This document shows, in pieces, positions 49,857-58,767 of a stretch of DNA of 64,000 nucleotides. Source of the stretch: Variovorax paradoxus (lineage in GTDB: Bacteria > Pseudomonadota > Gammaproteobacteria > Burkholderiales > Burkholderiaceae_C). Position numbers and translations under genes: made by a program. Position 1 is the stretch's first letter, and every line of letters begins with the position of its first letter. The notes beneath the pieces were generated by a model. The model was not told where the DNA came from, did not search any database, and saw only the letters and a list, made by a program, of their open reading frames with translations. Location: NCBI RefSeq assembly GCF_902712855.1, contig NZ_LR743507.1, forward strand, positions 62,001-126,000, read 5' to 3'.

Positions 49857-52151
49857 ATGATTCGAGTGACGCTGTGGACAGCGGCCGGGCCCGCCGGCAC
49901 GCGGTGGCGCCCGACGCTCGCGCACATGTGGATCGGATGCGCGACGGCCTTGGCAGGATGTCCATGCGCGCAGGCCCAGACCGCCGCGCCGTCGAAGAAC
50001 AACACAGCGGCCGCGGCCGCACCGGTCGTGGCTGACGCGCGCATCGAACCCATCGACCGCGCGCAGGCGGAGCAGGCGCGCCTGAAGGCGCTCATCGACG
50101 CCGCTCCCAAGGGCTACGAAGACCGCTTCATGAACCCGGACACCGGCACGGCAGAAGCCGATGCCAGTCCTGAAGCCGAGCAGCCGCATGGCTTTCGCGC
50201 CTGGCTGGTGGAAAGCCGCATCGGCTTCGGCGACGCCACCAGTACCGGCTTCGGCCGCCAGCGCGCCAGCGAGTTCGGCCAGCGCTTTGAATACCGCCGC
50301 GAGACGCTGAACTACGGCGAGTTCGTGCTGCAGGCCGATGCGCGCCACCTGAGCGGCGACAGCTTCCTGAGCGGCGGCGGCATCGGCTCGCTGGGCTATG
50401 CGCGCGAGGCCACCAGCGGCCGCTTCACGCTGCGCAACCTCGGCTTCCCGCTCACCGCGCAGACCTTCGCCGACACCGCGGTGGGCGACATCTACAGCGA
50501 GCTCACCGACGGCCTCTCGCGCAACTACCGGCTTTCCCTGGGCTCGACCACGGTGCGCGGCGCATCGACGCGCATCTTCAATTCCGACATCGACGTGCGC
50601 GCGGGCTTCGGCGAGCGCGGCAACCTCGCTGGCGGGCCCTACCCGGGCTTCGAGAAGAGCCAGGGCACGCTGGGCTGGCTGGGCGTGACGCGGCGGCTGG
50701 GCGAGCCGTGGTTCGCGTCGTTCCAGCTCGACCAGGCGCGCGACGTGCCGGCCTACTACTTCGACCCCGTCACCGCGCAGGGCTTCGGCCGCAAGGACGT
50801 GACGAGCTGGGCCACCTCGATCGGCTACGGCCGCGAGCCGCTGCGCGACGGCGACGTGCGCGCGCGCGCCACGCTGGTGGGCAGCCGCACGAGTTCGCCG
50901 ACGCCGGGCGTGGCCACGGGCAGCTCGAACGGCCTCTTCCTGGAAGCCGGCGCGCGCACCGGCGCCTGGCGGCACGAGGCCGGCGTGTACGCGGCGCGGC
51001 CCAACCTGTACTTCGGCGACTACCCGCTGGCCACCGGCACGCGCGGCGCCTACTGGCGCATCGACCGCAGCGACAGCCGCCTGAACTGGGGCGCCGCGCT
51101 CGACTTCGAGCGCGCGGCGCCGAACGAGAGCTTCAACCTGTTCGGCTACCGCCGCGCCGGCGTGAGCGGCAACTTCCAGTATCTGCTGGACCGCAACAGC
51201 TCGTTCGGCGGCAGCCTGAACCTGATGCAGACGCGCTACGAAGGCACCGCGGCCGGCGCGACTTCACAGGCGTCGAGTCAAGGCAGCCGCTTCCGGAGCC
51301 TCTACGCCGACGCCTTCTACCAGACGCGCTTCTTCGACTGGCCGCGCAGCCGCTTCAACCTCTCGGTGCGGCGCAACGAGGCGATCGTGCTCGGCGACGG
51401 CACTGCCACGGGCGAAGAACTGCAATGGGAGCAGGACTGGATCGGCGGGCGCTTCGAGACGCTGCGCCCCGAGCTCACCACCACCATCGGCTATGCGCGC
51501 GACCGGAGCAACGGCAGCACGCGCAACTACCCCACCGCCGGCGTGCAGTTCCGCTTCTGGCTGGACGACGGTTTCAGCGTGACCGGCAACCTGCGCTACA
51601 CCTCGCAGCACGGCGGCCTCTACACGAGCCGCGGCCTGTCGGGCACCGTCAGCGCCGAGAAGAATCTTGCGCCCGGCTGGCGCGCCGGCATCGCCGCCAA
51701 CCTGAACCAGGCGCGCGCCACCAGCGTGCCGGTGGCGCTCAACACGCCGGCGCTCTTTCGCACCAGCGACAAGACGGTGTACGTCTACCTGCGCTGGGAA
51801 GGCTCCGGCGGCTCGGCCTACCAGGCCGTGGGCGCGCGCACCGGCAGCGCGGGCAGCGGCAGCGTGGCGGGGCGCGTGTTCTACGACACCAACAACGACG
51901 GCGAAGCGCAGATCGGCGAAGGCGGCGTCGCCAACGTCGAGGTGCTGCTCGACGGCCGCTACCGCGCGGTGACCGACCGCGACGGCCGTTTCGAATTCCC
52001 GCAGGTGACCACCGGCCGCCACCAGCTCACGCTCACCTCCGAGACCGTGCCGCTGCCCTGGGGACCGGCGCGCGATGCGGGCGCGAGCGTCGACGTGCCG
52101 CTGCGCGGCCAGGCCAGCGCGGCGATCCCCGTGACCAGGGTGGGGCAATGA
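49857..52151 (+). CDS. Usher-like outer-membrane beta-barrel with C-terminal SdrD_B-like domain
   Basis: A 764-residue exported protein. A signal-like stretch (MWIGCATALAGCPCAQAQ) sits after a 23-residue leader, so the ATG at 49926 is an alternative start. The body is a large barrel with many alternating aromatic strands (GLFLEAGARTGAWRHEAGVY, YADAFYQTRFFDWPRSRFNL). The C-terminus has a carboxypeptidase-regulatory/SdrD_B-like beta domain (GRVFYDTNNDGEAQIGEGGV, DRDGRFEFPQVTTGRHQLTL). It heads an operon with a PapD-like chaperone and small subunits, so it probably exports or anchors them, but it is not a standard FimD-type usher. Confidence 0.75.
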   Translation: MIRVTLWTAAGPAGTRWRPTLAHMWIGCATALAGCPCAQAQTAAPSKNNTAAAAAPVVADARIEPIDRAQAEQARLKALIDAAPKGYEDRFMNPDTGTAEADASPEAEQPHGFRAWLVESRIGFGDATSTGFGRQRASEFGQRFEYRRETLNYGEFVLQADARHLSGDSFLSGGGIGSLGYAREATSGRFTLRNLGFPLTAQTFADTAVGDIYSELTDGLSRNYRLSLGSTTVRGASTRIFNSDIDVRAGFGERGNLAGGPYPGFEKSQGTLGWLGVTRRLGEPWFASFQLDQARDVPAYYFDPVTAQGFGRKDVTSWATSIGYGREPLRDGDVRARATLVGSRTSSPTPGVATGSSNGLFLEAGARTGAWRHEAGVYAARPNLYFGDYPLATGTRGAYWRIDRSDSRLNWGAALDFERAAPNESFNLFGYRRAGVSGNFQYLLDRNSSFGGSLNLMQTRYEGTAAGATSQASSQGSRFRSLYADAFYQTRFFDWPRSRFNLSVRRNEAIVLGDGTATGEELQWEQDWIGGRFETLRPELTTTIGYARDRSNGSTRNYPTAGVQFRFWLDDGFSVTGNLRYTSQHGGLYTSRGLSGTVSAEKNLAPGWRAGIAANLNQARATSVPVALNTPALFRTSDKTVYVYLRWEGSGGSAYQAVGARTGSAGSGSVAGRVFYDTNNDGEAQIGEGGVANVEVLLDGRYRAVTDRDGRFEFPQVTTGRHQLTLTSETVPLPWGPARDAGASVDVPLRGQASAAIPVTRVGQ

Positions 52152-52242
52152 CGGCGACGCCCGCCGCCGCTGCCCTGCCGCCTCCATGTTCCGTTCGAGG
52201 TTCTGTTCCGCTTTCTTTCAACGCAACGCAAAGGAAACCGAG

Positions 52243-52854
52243 ATGAGACATCACACGAAACTGCTGACTGCCGCCGCCGGCGCGGCCCTCGCGCTGGCCG
52301 CCGGCGTGGCGCTGGCCGAGAGCCAGTACGGCTACGGGACCGGCACGCCCGCCGTGACGGCACAGGCCCACCTCAACCTGAGCGTGACCGTGCCGAAGCT
52401 CATCCTGCTTCGCGTGGGCACCCAGACCGGCACCGGCGACTCGCTGAACTGGACCGCGCCGATCACCTGGGCCACCGCCCCGGCGATCACGCCCGGCAAC
52501 AACCAGGCCGCCAACTGGGACGGCACCGCCCCCACGCTCGGCACCGTGACCAACCCCGCGGCGGTGCCGGTCTCGGCATGGACCAACAGTTCGGGCGGCG
52601 GCTCGCTGAGCTACACGGCCAGCGCCTTCGCGCCCACGGGCGGCCCCGCGCTCACCAATATCGGCGTGACCTCGGGCGCGGGCCTGGCGCACCCCGGCGG
52701 CGCCACGCTGGTGGCCACCGGTGCGGCACCGAGCACCTTCGTGCCGTCAACCGTCGCGACCGGCACCTGGACGTTCTCGCTGACCGGCTCGACCCTCACC
52801 TGGGCGCCCGGCACCTACACGACCACCATCACCTACACCGCGACCAGTGTCTGA
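52243..52854 (+). CDS. Putative fimbrial/surface subunit 1
   Basis: A 203-residue exported protein with signal MRHHTKLLTAAAGAALALAA ending near VALA. The mature part is beta-rich and Thr/Gly/Ala-rich, with LNLSVTVPKLILLRVG early and NNQAANWDGTAPTLG in the middle. The last protein of the operon (54773) shares the same pattern (LKFTINIDKFVFFRLG, NNTAANWNGGAP), so the two are paralogous subunits. The start is supported by AAGGAAA upstream. The end overlaps the next gene by 8 bases. Confidence 0.72.
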   Translation: MRHHTKLLTAAAGAALALAAGVALAESQYGYGTGTPAVTAQAHLNLSVTVPKLILLRVGTQTGTGDSLNWTAPITWATAPAITPGNNQAANWDGTAPTLGTVTNPAAVPVSAWTNSSGGGSLSYTASAFAPTGGPALTNIGVTSGAGLAHPGGATLVATGAAPSTFVPSTVATGTWTFSLTGSTLTWAPGTYTTTITYTATSV

Positions 52855-53443
52855 ACTGCTGCGCGCGGCGGTGGCGGTCGCGCTCCTGGCCGGCGTGGCA
52901 CCGCGCGCGGATGCGGTCTTCACCTATGCGCCCACCAGTTCGGCCGCCTACGGCATCACCCTGCAGGTGGGCTCGGCGGTGGCCATCGACGAGGTGGTGT
53001 TCAACGCCACCGGCACCAACGCGGGCCTGGCGACGGGCACGGCCATTGCCGGTTCGCAGCCGATCACGATCCGCGTGAGCCCGGCGCGGCCGGCGCGGCT
53101 GCTGGTGGAGAACCGCCCCGTGACCCTCACCGCCACCGTGCCGGTGGGACTCACCTGCACCACCGCGCCCACCTGCAGCGCCACGGTGATCCCGTTCAAC
53201 CAGATCAGCTGGGTGTCGACCAACGCCACCAATCCCGCCGAGGGCGACATCCAGAGCGGCACCTTCGTGGGCGGCAGCACGCAGACGCTCGCCAGCTTCG
53301 ACGGCGCCACGGCGACCGTCCTGCTGGTCAACGGCGACACGCGCTTCATGTCGAACACGCTGAACTTCCGCTACGCCAACACCACGGTGTACCCGGCCGG
53401 CAGCTACAGCGGCACGGTGCGCTTCACGGCGACGATGCTGTGA
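52847..53443 (+). CDS. Putative fimbrial/surface subunit 2
   Basis: A 198-residue exported protein starting at a GTG inside the end of subunit 1. Signal: LLRAAVAVALLAGVAPRADA. The mature part is beta-rich with two cysteines (GLTCTTAPTCSATV). The C-terminus ends SYSGTVRFTATML, similar in pattern to the ends of the other subunits (YTTTITYTATSV and YTGQVTFTASSP), which could be donor or acceptor strands for assembly. Confidence 0.7.
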   Translation: MSELLRAAVAVALLAGVAPRADAVFTYAPTSSAAYGITLQVGSAVAIDEVVFNATGTNAGLATGTAIAGSQPITIRVSPARPARLLVENRPVTLTATVPVGLTCTTAPTCSATVIPFNQISWVSTNATNPAEGDIQSGTFVGGSTQTLASFDGATATVLLVNGDTRFMSNTLNFRYANTTVYPAGSYSGTVRFTATML

Positions 53444-53958
53444 CGACGACCCTGCACGCCGCGCGCACCACCACCGCCGCCGCCCTGCTGGCGGGAATGG
53501 CCGCCGCGCCCGGTCCGGCCATGGCGCTGGTCGAGCGGCTCGACGACTCGGCCTCGCCGAGCGCGCAGGTGCGCGCGCAGGAAGACAACACGCCCATCAC
53601 CGCGCCGGGCCCGGCCACCTCGCCCATCGTGCGGATCGACTTCGGCCGCGTGCACTACCGGCTGGCCACGGCGCGCTATGTCGGGCGGCAGGCGCGCATC
53701 TACTACGTGCTGCCGATGGGCATTCCCGGCCTGCGCTCGCCCGCAGGCCTGCAGGTGAGCTGGCGCACCAACGGCCTGTTCTCGAGCGGCAGCGGCCGCC
53801 CCGGCGACCGCGTGCCGGTGTGGACCGGCCAGGTGCGCGACGCGTGGATGACCGAGGCGCTCGACCTCACGTGGCAGGTCGACGCGCGCGAGGTGCGCCT
53901 GTCGCGCGGCATGCCGCTGGGCTTCGAGGCCTACTTCGAGATCGAGACACTGCCATGA
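53440..53958 (+). CDS. Uncharacterised exported protein of the usher-like operon
   Basis: A 172-residue protein starting at a GTG overlapping the previous stop (GTGA). Signal: TTTAAALLAGMAAAPGPAMA. The mature part has FGRVHYRLATARYVGRQARIYYVLPM and ends with LGFEAYFEIETLP. It has no cysteines and does not clearly resemble the subunits. It may be a minor or tip component. The stop overlaps the chaperone start by 4 bases. Confidence 0.65.
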   Translation: MTTTLHAARTTTAAALLAGMAAAPGPAMALVERLDDSASPSAQVRAQEDNTPITAPGPATSPIVRIDFGRVHYRLATARYVGRQARIYYVLPMGIPGLRSPAGLQVSWRTNGLFSSGSGRPGDRVPVWTGQVRDAWMTEALDLTWQVDAREVRLSRGMPLGFEAYFEIETLP

Positions 53959-54773
53959 GACTGCTTCGCACCTTCGCCCTCCTCGCCGCCGCGCTGACCG
54001 GCGTCTTCGCCGGCATGCCGGCATCGGCCGCGCCCTTCGAGATCGCGATCATGCCGTCGCGCTTCGAGCTCGCCGCCAAGAGCGGCGCGCGGCTGGGCCA
54101 GACGCTGGACATCCACAACGTGGGCACCACCGTCACCGAGGTGTCGGTGCGCACGCTCGACTGGAGCTACTCGCCCGAGGGCGAGATCTCGTACCTCGAC
54201 GCGCTGCAGCCCGGCAGCTGCCGCCCGTGGGTGCTGCTGGAGCGCAAGACGGTGAAGGTGCCCGCGCGCGGCAAGGCGGGCTTCCGCTTCCAGATCGAAC
54301 CGCCGGCCGATGCACCGCGCGGCGAGTGCCGCTTCATGCTGGCCATCGAGGGCGTGGAGCCGGCCTACCGCGCCGCCGTGGGCCAGGGCGGCGCGAGCCT
54401 GAGCCTGCCCGTCACCGGTCGCATCGCGGTGGCGGTGTACGTGCTGGTGAACGGCGCCGAACCCAGACTGGCGCTGAGCCAGGCCGGCATGCGCGAGTTG
54501 CACGGCCGGCGCACGCCGTACGTGACGGTCAGCAACACCGGCGACGCGCACGGCCGGCTCGACGGCAGCCTCGACGCGACCGACGCCGCCGGCAAGCGCT
54601 TCGAGATGGTGCCCGAGGGCACGCCCGTGATGCCGGGCCAGACGCGGCTGATCGCGCTGCAGCCCAAGGCCTCCGCCGACGGCCAGGCGCCCGCGCCGGT
54701 GTATCCGCTGAAGGCCAGCGGCACGCTCGACTGGGAGAAGGGCGGCTTCAAGGTCAACGCGGAGTTCCGCTGA
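53955..54773 (+). CDS. PapD-like periplasmic chaperone
   Basis: A 272-residue exported protein. After the signal (MRLLRTFALLAAALTGVFAGMPASAA) it has two immunoglobulin-like domains: FEIAIMPSRFELAAKSGARLGQTLDIHNVG in the first strand region, VPARGKAGFRFQIEP near the G1 strand, and GRIAVAVYVLVNG opening the second domain. The plan is that of pilus chaperones that cap subunits before secretion. It is longer than PapD/FimC (about 220-240 residues). It overlaps both neighbours, consistent with production alongside its subunits. Confidence 0.75.
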   Translation: MRLLRTFALLAAALTGVFAGMPASAAPFEIAIMPSRFELAAKSGARLGQTLDIHNVGTTVTEVSVRTLDWSYSPEGEISYLDALQPGSCRPWVLLERKTVKVPARGKAGFRFQIEPPADAPRGECRFMLAIEGVEPAYRAAVGQGGASLSLPVTGRIAVAVYVLVNGAEPRLALSQAGMRELHGRRTPYVTVSNTGDAHGRLDGSLDATDAAGKRFEMVPEGTPVMPGQTRLIALQPKASADGQAPAPVYPLKASGTLDWEKGGFKVNAEFR

Positions 54774-55423
54774 TGCGCAACGGGCGCGGCCCCTTCGCGG
54801 CTGTCGCCCCGCTGTGCGCCGCTGCGCTGGTGGCCGCAGCCCACGCGCCGGTGCGCGCCGGCACGGCCACCACCACCGGCCTGGGCGTGCCGGCTTCGAC
54901 CGACCTGAAGTTCACCATCAACATCGACAAGTTCGTGTTCTTCCGGCTCGGCGACGGCGCCTGGCCCGCGGTGAACGGCACCGTCAACACCGCGGCCTTC
55001 ACGCTTGCGCCCACCATTCCCGGCGGGCCGACCTCGCCGGTCACGGGCAACAACACCGCCGCCAACTGGAACGGCGGCGCGCCCGTGCTGGCGGTGTCGC
55101 CCGCGGCCGGCGTCAAGCTGGCGGTGGAGGTGCGCAGCAACGGCGGGCAGGTGGCGCTGCGCGCCACCGCGAGCACGCCGCTGACGAGCGGCAGCAACAC
55201 CATCCCGATGTCGGAGATCACCATCGCGAGCGACGACGCCACCCTGCCCGCGCCGCCGATTCCCAATGCGGGCGCGGGCACCACGGTGAACGTCACGCCC
55301 ACCAGCTTCGGCACGCTCGTCACCCAGCGCGCCGCCAACTGGACCTTCTCGTACGCCAACCTCACGAGCCGCCCGGCCGGGCTCTACACCGGGCAGGTCA
55401 CCTTCACTGCCAGTTCGCCCTGA
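54773..55423 (+). CDS. Putative fimbrial/surface subunit 3 (paralogue of subunit 1)
   Basis: A 216-residue exported protein with signal MRNGRGPFAAVAPLCAAALVAAAHA. Mature motifs LKFTINIDKFVFFRLGDGAW and NNTAANWNGGAPVL parallel subunit 1, and the end is YTGQVTFTASSP. It starts one base into the chaperone stop (TGATG). It is the last gene of the operon. It likely assembles with subunits 1 and 2 on the cell surface. Confidence 0.72.
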   Translation: MRNGRGPFAAVAPLCAAALVAAAHAPVRAGTATTTGLGVPASTDLKFTINIDKFVFFRLGDGAWPAVNGTVNTAAFTLAPTIPGGPTSPVTGNNTAANWNGGAPVLAVSPAAGVKLAVEVRSNGGQVALRATASTPLTSGSNTIPMSEITIASDDATLPAPPIPNAGAGTTVNVTPTSFGTLVTQRAANWTFSYANLTSRPAGLYTGQVTFTASSP

Positions 55424-55565
55424 AGCGGACGGAAACCGCACCGACCGCAGGAAGGCGCAGGAAGCCGCAAGAACGGCCTTGCGGCACGCCAAGTCAGCTG
55501 GCGCTGGGATCGCGCTCCAAAGCTGCGGGGTGGAACCTTTTCCTCACCTCCAGGAGCTTTCCGAA

Positions 55566-56066
55566 ATGACCAAGACCCACCGCGCACGCTGGATCGCCGC
55601 CGCCTGCCTCGGCTTCGCCGCCCTTGCCGCACAGATGCAGGCGCAGGCCCAGGTGCCCGCCGACGCGCCCGCCGGCACCACCGTGCAGTGCAAGGACGGC
55701 AGCTATGCCTCGCCCGACGCCAAGGCAGGCGCCTGCCGTGGCCACAAGGGCATCAAGACCTGGTACGGCAAGGACGCCGCTGCTGCACCGGCCGCGGCCG
55801 TGGAAACCCAGTCGGCCAGCGTCGGCAAGACCGGCGTGGCCCCCAGCACCGGCACCGCCACCCGCACGCCCGGCTCGCCCGACCTGACGCAGATGGCCGC
55901 CGCGCCGGGCGGCGGCGCGGGCAAGGTATGGGCCAACGACGAGACCAAGGTTTACCACTGCATGGGCGACCGCTACTACGGCAAGACGAAGAAGGGCGAG
56001 TACCTGAGCGAGGCCGATGCCAAGGCCAGGGGCCTGCACGCCTCGCACGGCAAGGCATGTGGCTAG
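55566..56066 (+). CDS. DUF3761 secreted protein
   Basis: A 166-residue exported protein. After the signal (ending near AAQMQAQAQ) comes the DUF3761 core, TTVQCKDGSYASPDAKAGAC and GHKGIKTWYG, then a Pro/Thr-rich linker and a second small cysteine-containing part (YHCMGDRYYGKTKKGEYLSE, HGKACG). Four cysteines suggest two disulfides. Its role is unknown. Two 3'-flank repeats follow immediately. Confidence 0.8.
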   Translation: MTKTHRARWIAAACLGFAALAAQMQAQAQVPADAPAGTTVQCKDGSYASPDAKAGACRGHKGIKTWYGKDAAAAPAAAVETQSASVGKTGVAPSTGTATRTPGSPDLTQMAAAPGGGAGKVWANDETKVYHCMGDRYYGKTKKGEYLSEADAKARGLHASHGKACG

Positions 56067-56163
56067 CTAGGCTCTCCCCCAGGCTTCGCGCACTTCGTGT
56101 CGCTGCGCCAACCCCCTGCCGGGGGCAACACAAGAGGCCCGGCAAAGCCGGTTCCTCGGCGTT
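56067..56163 (+). repeat. Dispersed 3'-flank repeat, copy D
   Basis: Starts directly after the DUF3761 stop, in its orientation. It carries CTCTCCCCCAGG, GCGCACTTCGTGTCGCT, the CCCCCTGCCGGGGG hairpin (one changed loop base relative to other copies) and CCGGCAAAGCCGG. Confidence 0.85.
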
Positions 56164-56262
56164 TCTGGACTCGCCCCCAGGATGCGCGCACTTCGTGTCG
56201 CTTCTCCTTCCCCCTACCGGGGGCAACACCAGAGGCCCGGCAAAGCCGGTTCCCCGGTGTTT
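56164..56262 (+). repeat. Dispersed 3'-flank repeat, copy E
   Basis: Tandem second copy behind D, closest to copy A (ACTCCTTCCCC-type middle, CCCCCTACCGGGGG, CCGGCAAAGCCGG). It ends 36 bases before the stop of the convergent solute-binding protein gene. Confidence 0.85.
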
Positions 56263-56297
56263 CGCGAAAAGGGCCGCGCGTCTTTCGGTCTATTCGT

Positions 56298-57338
56298 CTA
56301 CCGCGGCAACGACTCGACTTCCTTGGTCCAGCGGTCGATGAGGCGCTTGCGCTCGGCGGCCTTGCCGTACTTCTCGAAGTCGTACCTGATGAGCTTCACG
56401 TCGGCCATCGACGGAATGCGTGGGTCGGGCTTGAAGGTCTTGTTGGCCGGCGACTGCAGGCTGCCGGCCTTCGCACCGATCGACTGGCCCGCGGGGCTCA
56501 TGAGCCAGTCGTAGTAGCGCTTCGCGTTGTCCTGGTTGCGCGCGCCCTTCACGAGCGCGATGCCGCCGATCTCGTAGCCCGTGCCCTCGCAGGGCGCGGC
56601 GGTCCTGACCGGGAATTTGTCGAAGCGCCACTTCTCGAAGCCGAAGATGAAGCTCACGCCGATCGCCACCTCGCCCTTGGCCACGTCGGGCGCCTGCGCC
56701 TGGCCGCTGCGGGTGTAGCTGGTGACGTTCCTGTGCAGCTTCTTCAGGTAGTCGAAGGCCTGCTCCTCGCCCATCTGCTGCACCAGCCCCGCGATGATGG
56801 TGTAGGCCGTGCCGCTGGTGGCGGGGTGCGAGATCTCGATCTCGCCCTTGTACTCGGGCTTGACCAGGTCGGCCCAGCACTTCGGCTCGGCCAGCTTCTT
56901 TTTCTTCAGCAGGTCGGTGTTGAAGCCGAAGCCCATCGCGCTCGTGTAGAAGCCGCCCACCATGTTCTGCGACAGCGCGTACTGGCGCACCGCCCAGTCG
57001 TGCAGGTCGTTGATGTAAGCCGGCCGGTAAGGCTCCAGCAGGCCCTGTTCGGCCGCCTGCAGGAACGGGTCGCCGGTGCCGCCCCACCAGATGTCGGTCT
57101 TCGGGTTGGCGGCCTCGGCACGGAGCTGCGCGCCGATCTCGCCGGTGCCCTTGTGGGCCTGAAGCACCCTGATGCCGGTCTCGCGCGTGAAGGCCGTGGC
57201 CGCCGCCTCGCACCAGCCGGCATCGGTGCTGCACAGCGCGTTCACCGTACCCTGCGCGGCGGCGTTCGATGCGCCGAGCGCGGACATCGCGGAAAGGCCG
57301 GCAACAGCGGCAAGGCGTCGGAAGGCAGGGTGGGGCAT
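56298..57338 (-). CDS. ABC transporter solute-binding protein (Fe3+/phosphonate-type)
   Basis: A 346-residue periplasmic binding protein. Signal: FRRLAAVAGLSAMSALGASNAAAQ. Family stretches are GTVNALCSTDAGWCEAAATAF, DIWWGGTGDPFLQAAEQGLL, ISHPATSGTAYTIIAGLVQQ and the late PAGQSIGAKAGSLQSPANKT. Two cysteines early in the mature part may pair. It belongs to the same broad class as the fragment at 1-251, but no permease or ATPase gene adjoins it, so it is an orphan receptor or serves a distant transporter. Confidence 0.87.
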   Translation of the reverse strand: MPHPAFRRLAAVAGLSAMSALGASNAAAQGTVNALCSTDAGWCEAAATAFTRETGIRVLQAHKGTGEIGAQLRAEAANPKTDIWWGGTGDPFLQAAEQGLLEPYRPAYINDLHDWAVRQYALSQNMVGGFYTSAMGFGFNTDLLKKKKLAEPKCWADLVKPEYKGEIEISHPATSGTAYTIIAGLVQQMGEEQAFDYLKKLHRNVTSYTRSGQAQAPDVAKGEVAIGVSFIFGFEKWRFDKFPVRTAAPCEGTGYEIGGIALVKGARNQDNAKRYYDWLMSPAGQSIGAKAGSLQSPANKTFKPDPRIPSMADVKLIRYDFEKYGKAAERKRLIDRWTKEVESLPR

Positions 57339-57461
57339 GCGCGGTTCTCCTCGTTAGTCGAGTCCGCAGGATAGCCCCGCACCTTGCGTACGGAACACCG
57401 GGTTTTCAGCGTGCTGCCGGCAGCGGCGGCACTTCACGCAAGTGCCCTGCGCAGACACGCA

Positions 57462-57490
57462 GGCGGGCGCGGCGATCTGCCGCGCCCGCC
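57462..57490. terminator. Long GC hairpin after the small secreted protein gene
   Basis: GGCGGGCGCGGC (57462-57473) and GCCGCGCCCGCC (57479-57490) form a perfect 12-bp stem with a 5-base loop, 28 bases past the stop of the minus-strand gene at 57519. T-runs are lacking on both sides, so termination strength is uncertain. Confidence 0.6.
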
Positions 57491-57518
57491 TTGCAACTTC
57501 GATGAGGAGCGACGGGCC

Positions 57519-57857
57519 TCAGCTGCCCGTGCCCGACTTCACCATCGGCAGCGAAGTCGATTGCCCGATCGGCTCGGTGCCGGTGGGATGAGACGCCGCG
57601 AAGGCGCCCTTCTCGATGTCGGCCACCGGCATCGTCGAGCTCATGGCCGACGCGCTGGTGGACTGGCCGATCGGCTCCGTGCCCGAGGGGCGCGCCGCGG
57701 CCATCGCGCCGGCCTGGACCTCGGCGCTCTCGGGCGAGTTCATCTGCAGCGGATGGAAGTCCGAGCCGTCCATCTTCTCGGCAGATGCAGTGGCCGCGCC
57801 CATGGCTGCCAGCGCAGCGAAGGAACCGACGGCGAGAAGCTTGAAGGAAGTGCGCAT
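57519..57857 (-). CDS. Small exported protein with internal GTEPIGQSTS repeat
   Basis: A 112-residue protein with a signal peptide (MRTSFKLLAVGSFAALAAMGAATASA). The mature part repeats a motif: ARPSGTEPIGQSTSAS and SHPTGTEPIGQSTSLP, about 37 residues apart. It has no cysteines and is probably periplasmic and flexible. It resembles small DUF4148-like exported proteins common in Burkholderiales, but I am not certain of the family. Confidence 0.7.
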   Translation of the reverse strand: MRTSFKLLAVGSFAALAAMGAATASAEKMDGSDFHPLQMNSPESAEVQAGAMAAARPSGTEPIGQSTSASAMSSTMPVADIEKGAFAASHPTGTEPIGQSTSLPMVKSGTGS

Positions 57858-58061
57858 GGTGTGTGTTCTCCTGGATTCAGGTTGTCTCCGGTCACGTGCC
57901 ATCGAGCGGACTGCGCGGGGCAGGACCTGGGTGCACTCTAGGCACGCACACTGAGGTGGATGTGAGCGAAGAGTTAGCGGCGGGTGAGTGATCGCGTGGC
58001 CGGTTCGAGACGCAGAACGTAAGATGCCGTTACCCCAGGTTGCCCACGAAGGAGCCGGCCC

Positions 58062-58742
58062 TTGTCACGTTCCATTCCGCAGATCACGGCCTTGCTCGCT
58101 CCCTCTTTCGCAGGCGCTCGCAAGCCCTTCCAGCAATATGTCGACAAGGTCACGCTGCTCGAGCTTTATCGCGCATACATGGCACTGACCGCGGCCACGC
58201 TGACCCAGCTCGCCGCCGCCTTCTTCCCCGAGCAGCTGAAGCTCCTGCTGCGCGACCTCACGCAGCAGGAGCTGGGGCATCTCGGCGGCATGAACCTCGC
58301 CACGCGGCAATCGCTCGGCCAGATGAACGGGCCGTGGGTGAAGGCGATGCTGCGCATCCTCAATGCCCCGCCGCCCACCGTGTTCGCAGACTTCCAGCTC
58401 GGCGCGGTGCCGCCCGCCTATGTGGTGAATGCCAACGGCGCACTCGAGCAGACATCGACGCAGCCCGCCCTCCAGAACACGGTGCTCACCGAACGCACCG
58501 CAGCGGCCATCGCCTCGCGGAACCTGATCTTCGACGTGGCCGGAAACTGTGTCGCCGAAATCAACTTCGCCAACCATGGCGGCACGGCGGTGTCGGGCCA
58601 CGCGCACGTCTATCCGGTCGCCTGCGTGCCGCTCACGGGCCACCACGGCATGGGCACGCCGCACGTCGACATGGCCGACTATCCCCCCGCGTGGCGCACG
58701 CTCCCCGGAGGGGTCAATCCGGGCACCCCGCTCGGCACCTGA
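58062..58742 (+). CDS. Uncharacterised protein with TTG start and His-rich C-terminus
   Basis: A 226-residue protein I do not recognise. The start is a TTG at 58062, supported by AAGGAG 8 bases upstream; there is no in-frame ATG nearby. The N-terminal 90 residues are helical (LYRAYMALTAATLTQLAAAF, LLLRDLTQQELGHL). The C-terminal part has GHAHVYPVACVPLTGHHGMG followed by TPHVDMADYPPAW, where clustered histidines could bind metal. It is not exported by any visible signal. It is convergent with the histidine kinase gene, 25 bases away. Confidence 0.65.
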   Translation: MSRSIPQITALLAPSFAGARKPFQQYVDKVTLLELYRAYMALTAATLTQLAAAFFPEQLKLLLRDLTQQELGHLGGMNLATRQSLGQMNGPWVKAMLRILNAPPPTVFADFQLGAVPPAYVVNANGALEQTSTQPALQNTVLTERTAAAIASRNLIFDVAGNCVAEINFANHGGTAVSGHAHVYPVACVPLTGHHGMGTPHVDMADYPPAWRTLPGGVNPGTPLGT

Positions 58743-58767
58743 GCAAGCGGCGCGGTGCGCCCGATGC

